Shown piece by piece: positions 7,644 to 17,092 of a stretch of 64,000 bases of DNA (position 1 is the first letter of the stretch; the number at the start of each line of letters is the position of its first letter). Below the pieces are notes generated by a model. It did not search any database. It worked only from the letters and a program-made list of their open reading frames with translations, and was not told where the DNA came from. Source of the stretch: Aequoribacter sp049615385 (lineage in GTDB: Bacteria; Pseudomonadota; Gammaproteobacteria; Pseudomonadales; Halieaceae); assembly GCF_049615385.1 (NCBI RefSeq), contig NZ_JBMZFL010000010.1; one strand, written 5' to 3'. The translations under genes and the position numbers were made by a program.

Positions 7644-10349
7644 ATGACTCAAAAATCGTTTCTGCAAACACGCAAACACGTCGTCAGCGCGTGCTTAGCG
7701 GCGGTGGTGAGCGCATCGCCGATGGCCTTGGCTCAGGAAGCCGATGAGGAAAGGTCGAATAATCGTCTGGAAGAAGTTATCGTCACGGTAGAGCGCCGCG
7801 AGCAGAGCCTTCAAGACCTTGAAGGCACGGCGGTGGCTTTCACTGGTGATGATTTAAAGATATTGGGTATTCAAAACTTAACGGACTTGTCCGAGCAGGC
7901 TGTGGGTGTTGAGATCAGTAATAAGCAGGGTAACGTTGAAGTTTGGATCCGCGGCATTGGCTCCTCGAACAATACCGAGCTCGGTGATCCCGCTGCGGCG
8001 ACCCACTTAGATGGGGTATATATCCCTCGTCCCAGCGGCATTGGCTCAGTGTTTTTTGATATCGAGCGAGTAGAGGTTAACTACGGCCCGCAGGGAACAC
8101 TCCGTGGCCGAAACGCTACTGCTGGATCGGTCAACATCGTAAGCTGGAAGCCTGGCTTGGGTGTCTGGGATGCGATGGTCGAAGTCGAAGGCGGTAACTA
8201 CGATCAGCTTATGGCCACCGGTATGATCAATGCGCCAGTCAGCGATAATTCAGCGCTCCGCCTATCGGTTTACAGTCTTGAACACGATAGCTACTACAAT
8301 GACGTGGGCCCGCTTGATCTAGAAATGGCCGAGGCCTCGGATAATGAGGGGTATCGTTTGCAGTACTTGTGGCAACCTAGCGATGAACTGCAATTGCTGT
8401 TTGCAGCCGACCACGTAGAAGAAAAAGGCACAGGGTATACCGGTACTAACTACGCTAACTCCCTGGGCAATGGCGTTGCTCAAGATGGAATCGAGGATCC
8501 TCGTGATGTCATCGGTCGAGCCTTTACGCCGGTGCAAGATACGACACACTCGGGTTTTCGGTTCCAGCTTAATTACGACGCAGGCTTCGGTAACTTTGAG
8601 TACATCGGTAGTTTTCGTGACTTGACTTATGACTATGCCGCGGCAACGCCACTGGCGCCCGATTATCCAGGCGTGATCGATACTCTTGGCCCACTTGATG
8701 AGGCCTTAGATAACTGGTCGCGATTCCAGTTTATTACTGAGTCAGAGTCGACCGTACATGAACTTAGGTTCATGTCACCCGAAGAGGAACGTTTATACTA
8801 CACCGTGGGTGCCTTTTATTTCAAAGAGGACCAAAAAGCGTTTTTAGCTTCTGCGGGAGATCGTGGTGGGTTTTTCCAAGGTGCTGAGTTTAACCAGCCC
8901 GACACAAATGGTGAGGCCTACTCGGTTTATGGTGATTTCACCTATGATTTGACGCCGAAGACACGATTGACCGGTGGTATTCGATACACACACGATGAGA
9001 AGTCACGTCGCGGTGTCAACGCTCGTTATGCGTTCGCTTTGGGCGGATACGATATCAATACGGGAAATCCTTTTGGTTGTTGTATGGGGGCTCGAGTCGG
9101 AACCGAGGGTTTCGCTTTCGCCGGCTTTAACCGAACCATCTATAACCCAGACACTGATAATGATGGAAACGTATCCGAGCAGGAGTTTATCGACTTTTAT
9201 CTCAACGGCATCCAATCGTTCGGTGCGCGCGATACCCTCGATGATATTATAGCCAATGGACCGTTGGCGGGCGGTGCGCCAAATCCGGCTGCGTGTGAAG
9301 ATTCAGATTCCACCGACAGTTTAATTTGTGCACAGGATGAAAACGGTAATTTAATCCACAGTTTCGCTGTGCCGATAAGCCCCAATGACTCTATTACGAT
9401 CCAGAACGGAGCCATGAAAGACAGTTTTGTTGACTGGCGCTTACGATTGGGACACGACTTAACGGATCAAGTTCTTGTTTATGGTTTGGTCTCTACCGGG
9501 CACAAGTCGGGCGGTTTTAATGACACTTTTAAAGACCCAGATGTTGGTGCCAGTATCTCGCCGGAATACGATACGGAAAAAGTGACTATGTATGAATTGG
9601 GGCTGAAATCCGAATTCGATTTAGGTAGCGTTCCCACGCGCTTCAATGGCTCGGCGTTCTTTTACGATTACACCGATCAAGTATTCACTTCGATTCTATC
9701 TGTAGAACAAGCTCTGGACTTCAACTCAGGGCAGGTAGCTGATCCTGCCGATGTTAGACCCGGCGCCCTCGTTGTGTCATTCAGTTATAACGCGGCCGAT
9801 TCTGAAATTTATGGGCTGCAGTTTGACGGCGGGTTCCAGTTGCCATACAACATTAACTTCAATTGGTCTGCTTTATGGATCGAAGCGAAGATCAATCAAT
9901 CCCAAGAGATTCAAGACTTCCGCTTCCAAGCTGACGTGGCGCCAGATGAAGCCGTTTTTCGATCTATAAATGGGAAGCGGTTGCCTCACACACCTGAGTA
10001 CCAGTTCAATGCGGCGTTTTCGCAGTTCATTGAGACTGATTTTGGGAGCTTTGATTACGTACTGTCAGTCGGCTGGCGTGACGATCAATTCCTAACTATC
10101 TTCAACAGCGAGGACTTCTTGCAGCCAGAGAATCCGCGCGGCCGATTGGATGACTCGGTCTCTGCGTACTGGACGTTTGATGCCGGTATTGGGTATACCT
10201 CACACGATGGTAAGTTACGTCTCGAGGCCTTCATGAACAACATTGAAAATGAAGTCGCGACGGCGGCTGTGATTATCACGCAGTTTGATAACACGCGCTT
10301 CTTCACGCGTCCCAAAACAAGTGGGGTACGCTTGAAGTACTTCTTTTGA
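7644..10349 (+). CDS. TonB-dependent outer-membrane receptor of the glucan locus
   Basis: The receptor is 901 residues from the ATG at 7644. This start has AAGG at a good distance; a possible start at 7626 overlaps the GH16 stop. A signal peptide ends near PMALAQ. A TonB-box-like EEVIVTVERR is followed by the plug domain, with IRGIGSSNNTELG and VEVNYGPQGTLRGRNATAGSVNIV. A long 22-strand-type beta barrel ends with Phe (VRLKYFF). Such receptors import ligands with energy from TonB/ExbBD. Its position between GH16 and GH3 genes suggests uptake of laminari-oligosaccharides. There is no SusD-like partner, as usual in gammaproteobacteria. The substrate is inferred from context only. Confidence 0.9.
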   Translation: MTQKSFLQTRKHVVSACLAAVVSASPMALAQEADEERSNNRLEEVIVTVERREQSLQDLEGTAVAFTGDDLKILGIQNLTDLSEQAVGVEISNKQGNVEVWIRGIGSSNNTELGDPAAATHLDGVYIPRPSGIGSVFFDIERVEVNYGPQGTLRGRNATAGSVNIVSWKPGLGVWDAMVEVEGGNYDQLMATGMINAPVSDNSALRLSVYSLEHDSYYNDVGPLDLEMAEASDNEGYRLQYLWQPSDELQLLFAADHVEEKGTGYTGTNYANSLGNGVAQDGIEDPRDVIGRAFTPVQDTTHSGFRFQLNYDAGFGNFEYIGSFRDLTYDYAAATPLAPDYPGVIDTLGPLDEALDNWSRFQFITESESTVHELRFMSPEEERLYYTVGAFYFKEDQKAFLASAGDRGGFFQGAEFNQPDTNGEAYSVYGDFTYDLTPKTRLTGGIRYTHDEKSRRGVNARYAFALGGYDINTGNPFGCCMGARVGTEGFAFAGFNRTIYNPDTDNDGNVSEQEFIDFYLNGIQSFGARDTLDDIIANGPLAGGAPNPAACEDSDSTDSLICAQDENGNLIHSFAVPISPNDSITIQNGAMKDSFVDWRLRLGHDLTDQVLVYGLVSTGHKSGGFNDTFKDPDVGASISPEYDTEKVTMYELGLKSEFDLGSVPTRFNGSAFFYDYTDQVFTSILSVEQALDFNSGQVADPADVRPGALVVSFSYNAADSEIYGLQFDGGFQLPYNINFNWSALWIEAKINQSQEIQDFRFQADVAPDEAVFRSINGKRLPHTPEYQFNAAFSQFIETDFGSFDYVLSVGWRDDQFLTIFNSEDFLQPENPRGRLDDSVSAYWTFDAGIGYTSHDGKLRLEAFMNNIENEVATAAVIITQFDNTRFFTRPKTSGVRLKYFF

Positions 10350-10364
10350 TCACGAATGATGTTT

Positions 10365-10395
10365 AAAAACCACCGCGCTGCGGTGGTTTTTTTTT
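10365..10395 (+). terminator. Terminator after the TonB receptor gene
   Basis: ACCACCGC-GCT-GCGGTGGT (10369-10387) is an 8-bp GC-rich stem followed by nine T. It lies only 13 bases before the GH3 start, so GH3 is either expressed by readthrough or the hairpin lowers its level relative to the receptor. Confidence 0.85.
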
Positions 10396-10408
10396 CGAGG
10401 TAAAAACA

Positions 10409-12850
10409 ATGCAAACCACATTTAAACGCTGGCGCACACTCAGAATGAGTGCGCTCATTTTGCTTGCCAGCGCATTTGTTCAAAATTCGCTAGCCACTGT
10501 AGAGGTCGACATTGAGGCGGTGCTCACTTATATGACTGTGGAACAAAAGGTCGGCCAGTTGATTCAAGGCGAAATACAGTCAATGAGTCCCTCCGAAGTC
10601 GCACGATACGGTATAGGCTCGCTTCTTAATGGTGGTGGCTCTTATCCGAACAAGAACAAAAAGGCTGATGTGTCTGATTGGCTGGAAATGGCCGACAGCT
10701 ATTTCGATGCGGCTGTTCGTCTGGATAACGGTGTAGTTATTCACCCAGTGTGGGGCACCGACGCTGTGCACGGTCATAATAATGTTTACCGTGCTACGCT
10801 TTTCCCTCACAACATAGGCTTAGGTGCGGCCGGAGATGAGGAGCTCGTTGAAAAAATTGCGGTGGTTACCGCTCGCGAGGTCAAAGCGACTGGAGCCGAC
10901 TGGGTTTTCGCACCCACTATTGCGGTCGCCCAAGATTATCGTTGGGGCCGAACGTATGAGAGTTACGCAAGCGACCCAGCGCTAGTTAGTCGTTTGGGCG
11001 CGGCGATTGTGCGTGGTTTCGAATCACAGGGCTTGGCGACCACCGCAAAGCATTTTTTGGGTGACGGAGGCACTCTTGCTGGCATCGATCAGGGGAATGT
11101 GGTTGGTCCTCTCGACGTGCTCAAGAAGCCCCATCTGCAGGCCTATGAAGGTGTTTTGGCAGAGAGTGTGCCCTCTATCATGGCTTCTTTTAACAGCTGG
11201 AACGGAAATAAGCTTCACGGTAGCAAACCGCTGCTAACGGATCTCCTCCGCACCGAATTGGGTTACAAAGGTATGGTGGTTAGCGATTGGAATGGCCATG
11301 GGCAAGTTGCGGGCTGCAATAACGCGTCGTGCGCGCAATCTGTTAACGCCGGTGTCGATATGCTCATGGTGCCGCAAGACTGGAAGCAGATGCGCAAGAA
11401 CCTAATCCTGCAGATCGAATCCGGGGAAATTCCGATGGTTCGTGTGAATGAGGCCGTGCGACGCGTTTTGGAGTTCAAAAAGGCTTTGGGTTTGATAAAC
11501 GGCGTAAAGCCTTCACAGCGCAGTGGTGCAGACTTACATGAGGGCTTCGCATCACTAGAGCATAAGTCTCTGGCGAGAGAGGCCGTCCGTAAATCTCTAG
11601 TGCTTCTCAAAAACAATGGCAATATCTTACCCATTTCTCCCAAAGCCAAAGTAGCCGTGGTGGGATCCGGCGCCGATGATATTAAGATGCAAATGGGTGG
11701 ATGGAGCCTGACTTGGCAAGGCACGGAAAACAACAACGGTGATTTTCCCGAGGCTCAGTCTATATTGGCTGGTTTTGTCGAGACCTTTGCGGAAACCTCA
11801 GGCGAAATCTTGACCGATCCTCAAGATCTAGGTGTGGATGTCGCGGTGGTTGTCTTCGGAGAAATGCCTTACGCGGAAGGTGCAGGGGACGTTCAAAATT
11901 TAGTATTTAAGCAGGGTGAGCATCCCGATTTGCGACTCTTAAAGTCGTATAAAAAAGCGGGTGTACCGACTGTAGCGGTGTTTTTAAGCGGTCGACCCAT
12001 GTGGATGAATCGTGAGATCAATGCTTCGGATGCCTTTGTTGCCGCGTGGTTGCCGGGCAGTGAGGGGCGTGGTGTGGCAGAGGTTTTGGTTGCTAGAGAG
12101 GATGGTAAGCCGCGATATGACTTTCAAGGCCGGCTTCCGTTTGCGTGGCCTGATCTGGACTTGAATACAGTCGATAACCGGTTGCCAGTTGATCAATATG
12201 TGTGGAAGGCGGGCTATGGCCTCTATTACAACGACTCTGCAATAGTGGACAAGCTGCATGAGAATGCAGTGAGCGCCTCTGCAGAGAAGGGTGATTTGGT
12301 TATCTTCCGAAAAAATACACGCCCACCTTTAGGCCTATATTTGGGTGATGAGGGCCAATGGGTGATGCCCATTTCGGGTTCCTTTGGTCGCTCCAGCTTG
12401 GGTGAGCTAGAAATTCGTAGCGTGGATGTTCGAGTACAAGAAGATGCTAGGTCGGTGGTTTGGTCAGGGGCGGGCGTCCGAGATTCACAGTTTTATTGGA
12501 AGACAACCAATGACCAAGGCCTCGATTTGCGTCATCTTCGTGAAGCCGATGGCGCGCTATCCGTGATTATGAAGATTGATCAAACCCCGAAGGGTAAAGT
12601 AAAACTGCGTATGGATTGTCAGTGGCCCTGCCGCGGTGAGCTGGACGTCAGCAAGCTTTTTAAGCGTATACCTGAGTCTCAGTGGTTACGCTTGTCGTTC
12701 CCGCTGGCCTGTTTCGAGAACGCGGGAACGGATATGGCTAAAGTCAATGGCCCTATGGTCCTAGTGACTGATAATAAAATGGCGTTAACTGTGTTAGATG
12801 TGGCGGTTGTGCGGAATCCCGATAAAGAATCATTGGTTCCCTGCAGATAA
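10409..12850 (+). CDS. GH3 beta-glucosidase / exo-beta-glucanase
   Basis: The 813-residue secreted or periplasmic enzyme has a signal peptide ending near residue 29 (NSLA). The GH3 (alpha/beta)8 domain carries GTDAVHG (117-122), KHFLGDG (214-220) and the nucleophile Asp293 in VVSDWNGHG. The second, alpha/beta sandwich domain holds VFGEMPYAEGAGD, where the acid/base region lies in ExoP-like enzymes. A C-terminal beta-sandwich of about 150 residues resembles the ExoP galactose-binding-like domain. It would release glucose from oligosaccharides produced by the GH16 enzyme and taken up by the TonB receptor. It is separated from the receptor by a terminator, with GAGG as ribosome binding site. Preference for beta-1,3 linkages is inferred from the neighbours. 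Confidence 0.88.
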   Translation: MQTTFKRWRTLRMSALILLASAFVQNSLATVEVDIEAVLTYMTVEQKVGQLIQGEIQSMSPSEVARYGIGSLLNGGGSYPNKNKKADVSDWLEMADSYFDAAVRLDNGVVIHPVWGTDAVHGHNNVYRATLFPHNIGLGAAGDEELVEKIAVVTAREVKATGADWVFAPTIAVAQDYRWGRTYESYASDPALVSRLGAAIVRGFESQGLATTAKHFLGDGGTLAGIDQGNVVGPLDVLKKPHLQAYEGVLAESVPSIMASFNSWNGNKLHGSKPLLTDLLRTELGYKGMVVSDWNGHGQVAGCNNASCAQSVNAGVDMLMVPQDWKQMRKNLILQIESGEIPMVRVNEAVRRVLEFKKALGLINGVKPSQRSGADLHEGFASLEHKSLAREAVRKSLVLLKNNGNILPISPKAKVAVVGSGADDIKMQMGGWSLTWQGTENNNGDFPEAQSILAGFVETFAETSGEILTDPQDLGVDVAVVVFGEMPYAEGAGDVQNLVFKQGEHPDLRLLKSYKKAGVPTVAVFLSGRPMWMNREINASDAFVAAWLPGSEGRGVAEVLVAREDGKPRYDFQGRLPFAWPDLDLNTVDNRLPVDQYVWKAGYGLYYNDSAIVDKLHENAVSASAEKGDLVIFRKNTRPPLGLYLGDEGQWVMPISGSFGRSSLGELEIRSVDVRVQEDARSVVWSGAGVRDSQFYWKTTNDQGLDLRHLREADGALSVIMKIDQTPKGKVKLRMDCQWPCRGELDVSKLFKRIPESQWLRLSFPLACFENAGTDMAKVNGPMVLVTDNKMALTVLDVAVVRNPDKESLVPCR

Positions 12851-12861
12851 GGCGATTTGGT

Positions 12862-12892
12862 GGGGGCTACAATGCCGAGCCCCCTTGTTGTT
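12862..12892 (+). terminator. Terminator after the GH3 gene
   Basis: GGGGGCT (12862-12868) pairs with AGCCCCC (12878-12884) and is followed by a T-rich tail TTGTTGTT. It closes the glucan locus before a convergent gene. Confidence 0.7.
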
Positions 12893-12960
12893 GAGCGAGT
12901 GGCAATCTTCGCTGATGACCGGCATCAGTTGGCGCTTGGGCTGGGCCCGAGTAGATCGCG

Positions 12961-13677
12961 TTAAAGCCTTACCAGTAATTTGATTAGGTGATTCCATGAA
13001 TCAATATCCGCTTGCTCATTGTAGGCCAGCGGCAAATTATTCTTTTGTCCTCTCTCTGTTGCTAAAGGATTAGTGAATCCGTGCATCGCACCATCGTAGC
13101 CGACGAATAGGTAGTCCGCGTTGGCGGCCTCCATTTCGGCTTTAAAGGCGGCAACTTGCTCCGTGGGGATCATGACATCATCGTTCCCGTGGAATACTGC
13201 CAATCTTGCTTTAATTTTACCCTCGGATGCAGGGTGTTGAGTCGCCAAATTGCCATGAAAGCTCGCCACCAGTTTTAGGTCTAGACCCGCGCGTGCCATG
13301 TTCAGAACAACGGCGCCGCCTAGGCAATAACCGATAGCGGAAATGTTTGAGGTATTCACATCGGGGCGTGCTTTTACCCACTCAAGCGCGGCGTTAAATC
13401 GATCAAGTACGCCGTTCGGCGTTTCTAACAAGGTGTTCATTAACGAAGCAGCCTCTTCGCCATCCGCGGCAGTTTTGCCACTGCCGTAGAGGTCAATAGC
13501 CATCGCTGCAAAGCCTTCGGCTGCCAACATGTCAACGCGAGTCTTGACATAATCATTGCAGCCCCACCACTCATGAACGACCAGTACACATGGGTATTGG
13601 TCCGATGGCGAGGGGCTGGCGAAATAGCCACGTAGGGGCAGATCGCCCGCCGCGTACTCGATATCTTCACTGTGCAT
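12961..13677 (-). CDS. Dienelactone hydrolase family protein
   Basis: The 238-residue alpha/beta hydrolase is most like carboxymethylenebutenolidase-type enzymes. The catalytic triad is visible: Cys nucleophile in GYCLGG, Asp in HGNDDVMIP and His in GAMHGFTNP. VLVVHEWWGCNDYV near residue 30 supplies the oxyanion and substrate region. The start is the internal ATG at 13677, preceded by AAGGAGCT. A longer reading frame to 13740 has no such site. It is cytoplasmic with no signal. It converges on the GH3 gene and lies beside an AraC regulator on the same strand. The family's classical substrate is dienelactone; the true substrate here is unknown. Confidence 0.85.
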   Translation of the reverse strand: MHSEDIEYAAGDLPLRGYFASPSPSDQYPCVLVVHEWWGCNDYVKTRVDMLAAEGFAAMAIDLYGSGKTAADGEEAASLMNTLLETPNGVLDRFNAALEWVKARPDVNTSNISAIGYCLGGAVVLNMARAGLDLKLVASFHGNLATQHPASEGKIKARLAVFHGNDDVMIPTEQVAAFKAEMEAANADYLFVGYDGAMHGFTNPLATERGQKNNLPLAYNEQADIDSWNHLIKLLVRL

Positions 13678-13775
13678 AAGAGCTCCTTGTTGCGTGTTGT
13701 AAGTAGGGTGTGAACCTGGTTTGAATGCCGTAGAAGTCAATAAAAACCGAATCGCTTAGGCTTGTAACATAGCGC

Positions 13776-14780
13776 TCAGAAAAACATCTGTCGATATTTT
13801 CGTGGCGACAATCCTGTCCAGGTCTTAAACGCACGAGTAAATGATCTTGCTTCGGAGAATCCCAGCCGCTCGCTGATCGCTTCTATCGAGAGTTGGCTAT
13901 TTTGAAGCAGTTTGATCGCGCGTTCACGGCGCCAGTTTTCCTTAATTGTGTTGAAGCTCGTGCCCGAGTCACTCAAGCGTCTTTGAATGGTTTGAGGACT
14001 CATGAACAATTGTTCTGCCACATCATGAAGCGTTATATTCGCCATGCGATCCGCCCCATGAGGCGCTAATAGACGCTCGATTTGCGATTCAAGGGTCTGC
14101 TGTCGGCCGGGTATCGTCATGATGTCGTAAGGCGAGCGTCTCACAAATTGCTGAATCTCGCTGCGTGTTCTGGTGATAGGTTTACTTAAATAACGCCTAT
14201 CAAAAATGAGTCGATTACTGTTTTGACGATACGATATAGCGGCGGGGAACATAACGTTTAGTTCGCTCTCGTGGTCCGGGCGAGCAAAGCTGAATTCTAC
14301 TGCACGAAGATTGATCGGTTCACCAATTAGCCAGCTTGGAAACCGATGCCATATGACCATAAGGAATTCCCGCAAGAAATGTTGGTCATCGTTGCTGTTG
14401 TCGGTAAGCGAGATACTGAGTACGGCATCTTTATGATATTCCTTGAGATCAAACTCGATGTTCGGGTGGGTCAGATTGTAAAATCGAGCGGTCTGCTTGA
14501 GCTGATCTTTGAGAGTGAGGCATTGAGGGATCAGATCGCTCATCAGTGCGAATGTTCCCATTTTGCTGGGGACTTCGGTGAAACCCATAAATTCGTCGTT
14601 TAAGGTAATCATGACGAGCTGAAACAGGCGTGCCACTTGGTCGGTATGGACTCGCGCGTTCTCTGGAATGAGCGAAGATGGGTTAATGCCGGCCTGGGTT
14701 AAAAGAGTAGATTGGTGACGCTTTTTGTCGCCTAATCCGGTCATTGAAGTTAAAACATGGTGTCTGCAAATTGTAGCCAT
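13776..14780 (-). CDS. AraC-family regulator (arabinose-binding-like N-terminal domain)
   Basis: The 334-residue regulator has an N-terminal ligand-sensing region of about 200 residues of the type found in OruR/ArgR-like AraC proteins. The C-terminal AraC DNA-binding domain (about 235-332) has two helix-turn-helix motifs (HDVAEQLFMSPQTIQRRL; the second in AISERLGFSEARSFTRAF). It ends with the characteristic WTGLSPRKYRQ. It is divergent from the TetR-like gene at 14956 and lies upstream of the dienelactone hydrolase gene, 98 bases away on the same strand. Either neighbour could be its target. Ligand unknown. Confidence 0.88.
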   Translation of the reverse strand: MATICRHHVLTSMTGLGDKKRHQSTLLTQAGINPSSLIPENARVHTDQVARLFQLVMITLNDEFMGFTEVPSKMGTFALMSDLIPQCLTLKDQLKQTARFYNLTHPNIEFDLKEYHKDAVLSISLTDNSNDDQHFLREFLMVIWHRFPSWLIGEPINLRAVEFSFARPDHESELNVMFPAAISYRQNSNRLIFDRRYLSKPITRTRSEIQQFVRRSPYDIMTIPGRQQTLESQIERLLAPHGADRMANITLHDVAEQLFMSPQTIQRRLSDSGTSFNTIKENWRRERAIKLLQNSQLSIEAISERLGFSEARSFTRAFKTWTGLSPRKYRQMFF

Positions 14781-14955
14781 CGTATTTTTCTGTGATGTTT
14801 CGAGCGATCATATCAATAAAAAACCGCTTTATCGCTATTGTTTGATGTTTTTTGTGAGTTTTTTTGGGGTTTGCGGACCTGTTACTAAAGGTATCAAGCG
14901 GGCAGACTGTGTGCAATCTGGAAACGTAATGTCATAAAAGCACCGCGAGGCCAAT

Positions 14956-15459
14956 ATGAACTTAGACGCAAATCGCATTGTATTCGATGATCGCAGCCAA
15001 TCCTTTTTCTGTGAGTGGCCCCGTTTGTCGACTGAGATGCTTGTCCCCAGCGCGCAAGCAGAAATTGACATTCCTCCCCGGGCACGAAAGCAACCCAAGC
15101 AAACTCGCTCAAAAATTCTCGTCCAGTCGATCAAAGAAGCGACGTTAATTGTAGTGGACCGCTATGGTACCCACGACGTGCAAGCAAGCACCATTTGTGA
15201 AGTCGCGGGCATCGCAATGGGTTCGTTGTATCAGTATTTCGTAAATGTTGAATCGATCTTTGCGTCGCTTTACGAAGATCATATCAAGGCCACATTGGCT
15301 CAGGCACTGGAGCAAGATTACTCGACCAAACTTTTGGCCGAGTTGCATGCGACCCTGCGTGAGTTAGACGAGCGGCTTGGCGTAAGCTACTACCGCCAGT
15401 TTTACTCCAAGGGCCTGAACAACCTGTTCGGTGTACCTTTACACACGGTGACGCACTAG
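14956..15459 (+). CDS. TetR-family regulator with a short effector domain
   Basis: The 167-residue protein contains a TetR helix-turn-helix region (about residues 50-100: TRSKILVQSIKEATLIVVDRYG, then TICEVAGIAMGSLYQYF), preceded by an unusually long N-terminal stretch. TetR proteins are normally about 190-220 residues with a 120-residue ligand domain. Here only about 65 residues follow the helix-turn-helix before a stop at 15457. An overlapping frame stays open across this stop and reads GDALVKAIRLLALDGGLF, which looks like a TetR C-terminus. The gene may be frameshifted near 15395-15447 or truncated. It precedes the nitronate monooxygenase gene by 79 bases and may control it. Confidence 0.7.
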   Translation: MNLDANRIVFDDRSQSFFCEWPRLSTEMLVPSAQAEIDIPPRARKQPKQTRSKILVQSIKEATLIVVDRYGTHDVQASTICEVAGIAMGSLYQYFVNVESIFASLYEDHIKATLAQALEQDYSTKLLAELHATLRELDERLGVSYYRQFYSKGLNNLFGVPLHTVTH

Positions 15460-15538
15460 TTAAGGCCATTCGCCTGCTAGCTCTGGATGGCGGGCTCTTT
15501 ACACGCTATTCTGCGTCTTCGAATAAAAAGGAGGCGCT

Positions 15539-16480
15539 ATGTTTAACACTCGGTTAACCCAAGCTTTAGGTATTGATATTCCTGTGGTGCAAGCCCCTAT
15601 GGGCTGGATAGCCAGATCGCAATTAGCGTCGGCTGTCTCGAACGCGGGCGGTTTGGGCGTCATAGAAACCAGCTCAGGTGAACTCGATATTATTAAAGGT
15701 GAGATCGCTAGAATGCGCGAGCTTACCGATAAACCTTTTGCCGTGAACATTGCGCAAGCCTTTGTGCGCGACCCCGACGTGGTTCCCTTTATTATTGATC
15801 AGGGCGTTAAATTCGTAACGACTTCAGCAGGTTCACCAGAGCGTTTCACGGACCAGCTAAAGACAGCGGGGCTGACGGTTTATCACGTTGTGCCAAGCCT
15901 CTCGGCGGCACTTAAAGCAGTAGAGTGTGGCGTCGATGGCTTAGTGGTGGAGGGGGCTGAGGGCGGTGGCTTCAAAAACCCAAAAGACGTGGCGAGCTTG
16001 GTTTTGTTGCCGCTGATCCGAGCGCATCTCGATGTGCCTATTATTGCGGCAGGGGGTTTCCACGATGGCGCAACTTTAGCTGCGGCTATCGCCTTGGGCG
16101 CCGATGGTATACAGCTGGGTACTCGCATGGTGACCTCTAAAGAGTCGCCGGTACACGATAATTGGAAGCAGGCCATCGTGAATGCTAAAGAGACGGATAC
16201 GGTGTTTTTGTCTCGTTTTGCGCCGCCGGCGTTGCGCGCTCTGCGTACCGAACGGACCACGCGGTTAGAGAAAGACCCGGCACAGAGTGGGATGGCGGAC
16301 TTCGGTGATCCTAAAGCGCTCTATTTTGGCGGAGATATGGAAGCCGCAATTCCACTGACAGGTCAAGTTTGCGGTCGTATTACCGCTGTCGAATCAGTTG
16401 CTGACATCTTGGCGAGTGTCAAGGCAGAGTACGAACAAGCGCTCGATCGTGTCAGTATGGCCTCAAAAGCCGAGTGGTAA
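15539..16480 (+). CDS. Nitronate monooxygenase / 2-nitropropane dioxygenase family protein
   Basis: The 313-residue FMN-dependent TIM-barrel protein is of the NMO/FabK superfamily. Visible motifs are VQAPMGWIA at the N-terminus, NAGGLGVIE, the glycine-rich GVDGLVVEGAEGGG, PIIAAGGFHDG and ALGADGIQLGTRMV for phosphate binding. It has a strong ribosome binding site (AAGGAGG). Nitronate monooxygenases oxidise alkyl nitronates such as propionate-3-nitronate. Family members also include enoyl-ACP reductases, so the substrate is not certain. It follows a TetR-like regulator and faces the lrp gene convergently. Confidence 0.85.
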   Translation: MFNTRLTQALGIDIPVVQAPMGWIARSQLASAVSNAGGLGVIETSSGELDIIKGEIARMRELTDKPFAVNIAQAFVRDPDVVPFIIDQGVKFVTTSAGSPERFTDQLKTAGLTVYHVVPSLSAALKAVECGVDGLVVEGAEGGGFKNPKDVASLVLLPLIRAHLDVPIIAAGGFHDGATLAAAIALGADGIQLGTRMVTSKESPVHDNWKQAIVNAKETDTVFLSRFAPPALRALRTERTTRLEKDPAQSGMADFGDPKALYFGGDMEAAIPLTGQVCGRITAVESVADILASVKAEYEQALDRVSMASKAEW

Positions 16481-16487
16481 AGCCGCC

Positions 16488-16964
16488 TTACCTTGTTAAC
16501 TGAGACAAGGGTAGGGCGACCGTGTTTTTGATCTCGGTCACGGCAATATGAGAGTGCATTTCGCGTATGCTCTGTGACGCCATTAAGACGTTCCTTGCAA
16601 AATTTTCGTAGTGCTTAATATCTTTAGTGACGATTTTCAGCATGTAGTCCCACAGGCCCGTCATGGTATAGCACTCTACAATTTCAGGGTGTCGACTCAT
16701 GTCTTGCTCGAATTGCAGTAAGTCTTGCGTACCCGTTTGCCGCAGGTTGATCGTGACAAAGGCCACAAGGTCGAGTCCTAGTAGGTCGCGGTTGAGGCGT
16801 AAGCCGCGCTCTTCAAAAAAGCCGGCGCGTTCTAAGCGTTGAATACGACGCCAGCACGGTGACTGTGAGAGCCCGATGTGCTCGGCAATTTCGGCGGTGC
16901 TTATCGTGCTGTCGTTTTGTAGTAGCTCAAGAATCTTTAGATCAGTTTTAGTGAGTTCATGCAT
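16488..16964 (-). CDS. Lrp/AsnC-family regulator
   Basis: The 158-residue regulator has an N-terminal helix-turn-helix (DLKILELLQNDSTIST, then EIAEHIGLSQSPCWRRIQRL) and a C-terminal RAM/AsnC ligand domain (VECYTMTGLWDYMLKIV). It is transcribed divergently from the indolepyruvate ferredoxin oxidoreductase gene across a 128-base AT-rich gap, so control of that amino-acid-catabolic gene is likely. The ligand is probably an amino acid, but which one cannot be read. Confidence 0.9.
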   Translation of the reverse strand: MHELTKTDLKILELLQNDSTISTAEIAEHIGLSQSPCWRRIQRLERAGFFEERGLRLNRDLLGLDLVAFVTINLRQTGTQDLLQFEQDMSRHPEIVECYTMTGLWDYMLKIVTKDIKHYENFARNVLMASQSIREMHSHIAVTEIKNTVALPLSQLTR

Positions 16965-17092
16965 GATTTATCCATTTTTTTAGCTAATTAAGGTGAGTAT
17001 ATGCGCGTGGCCCACTCAAGACATTAAAAATAGGCAAAAAGTTTCGCAAAGAATTGGGCAGAATTAGGCAAATTCCTGCGAGTGCCCGAGCC

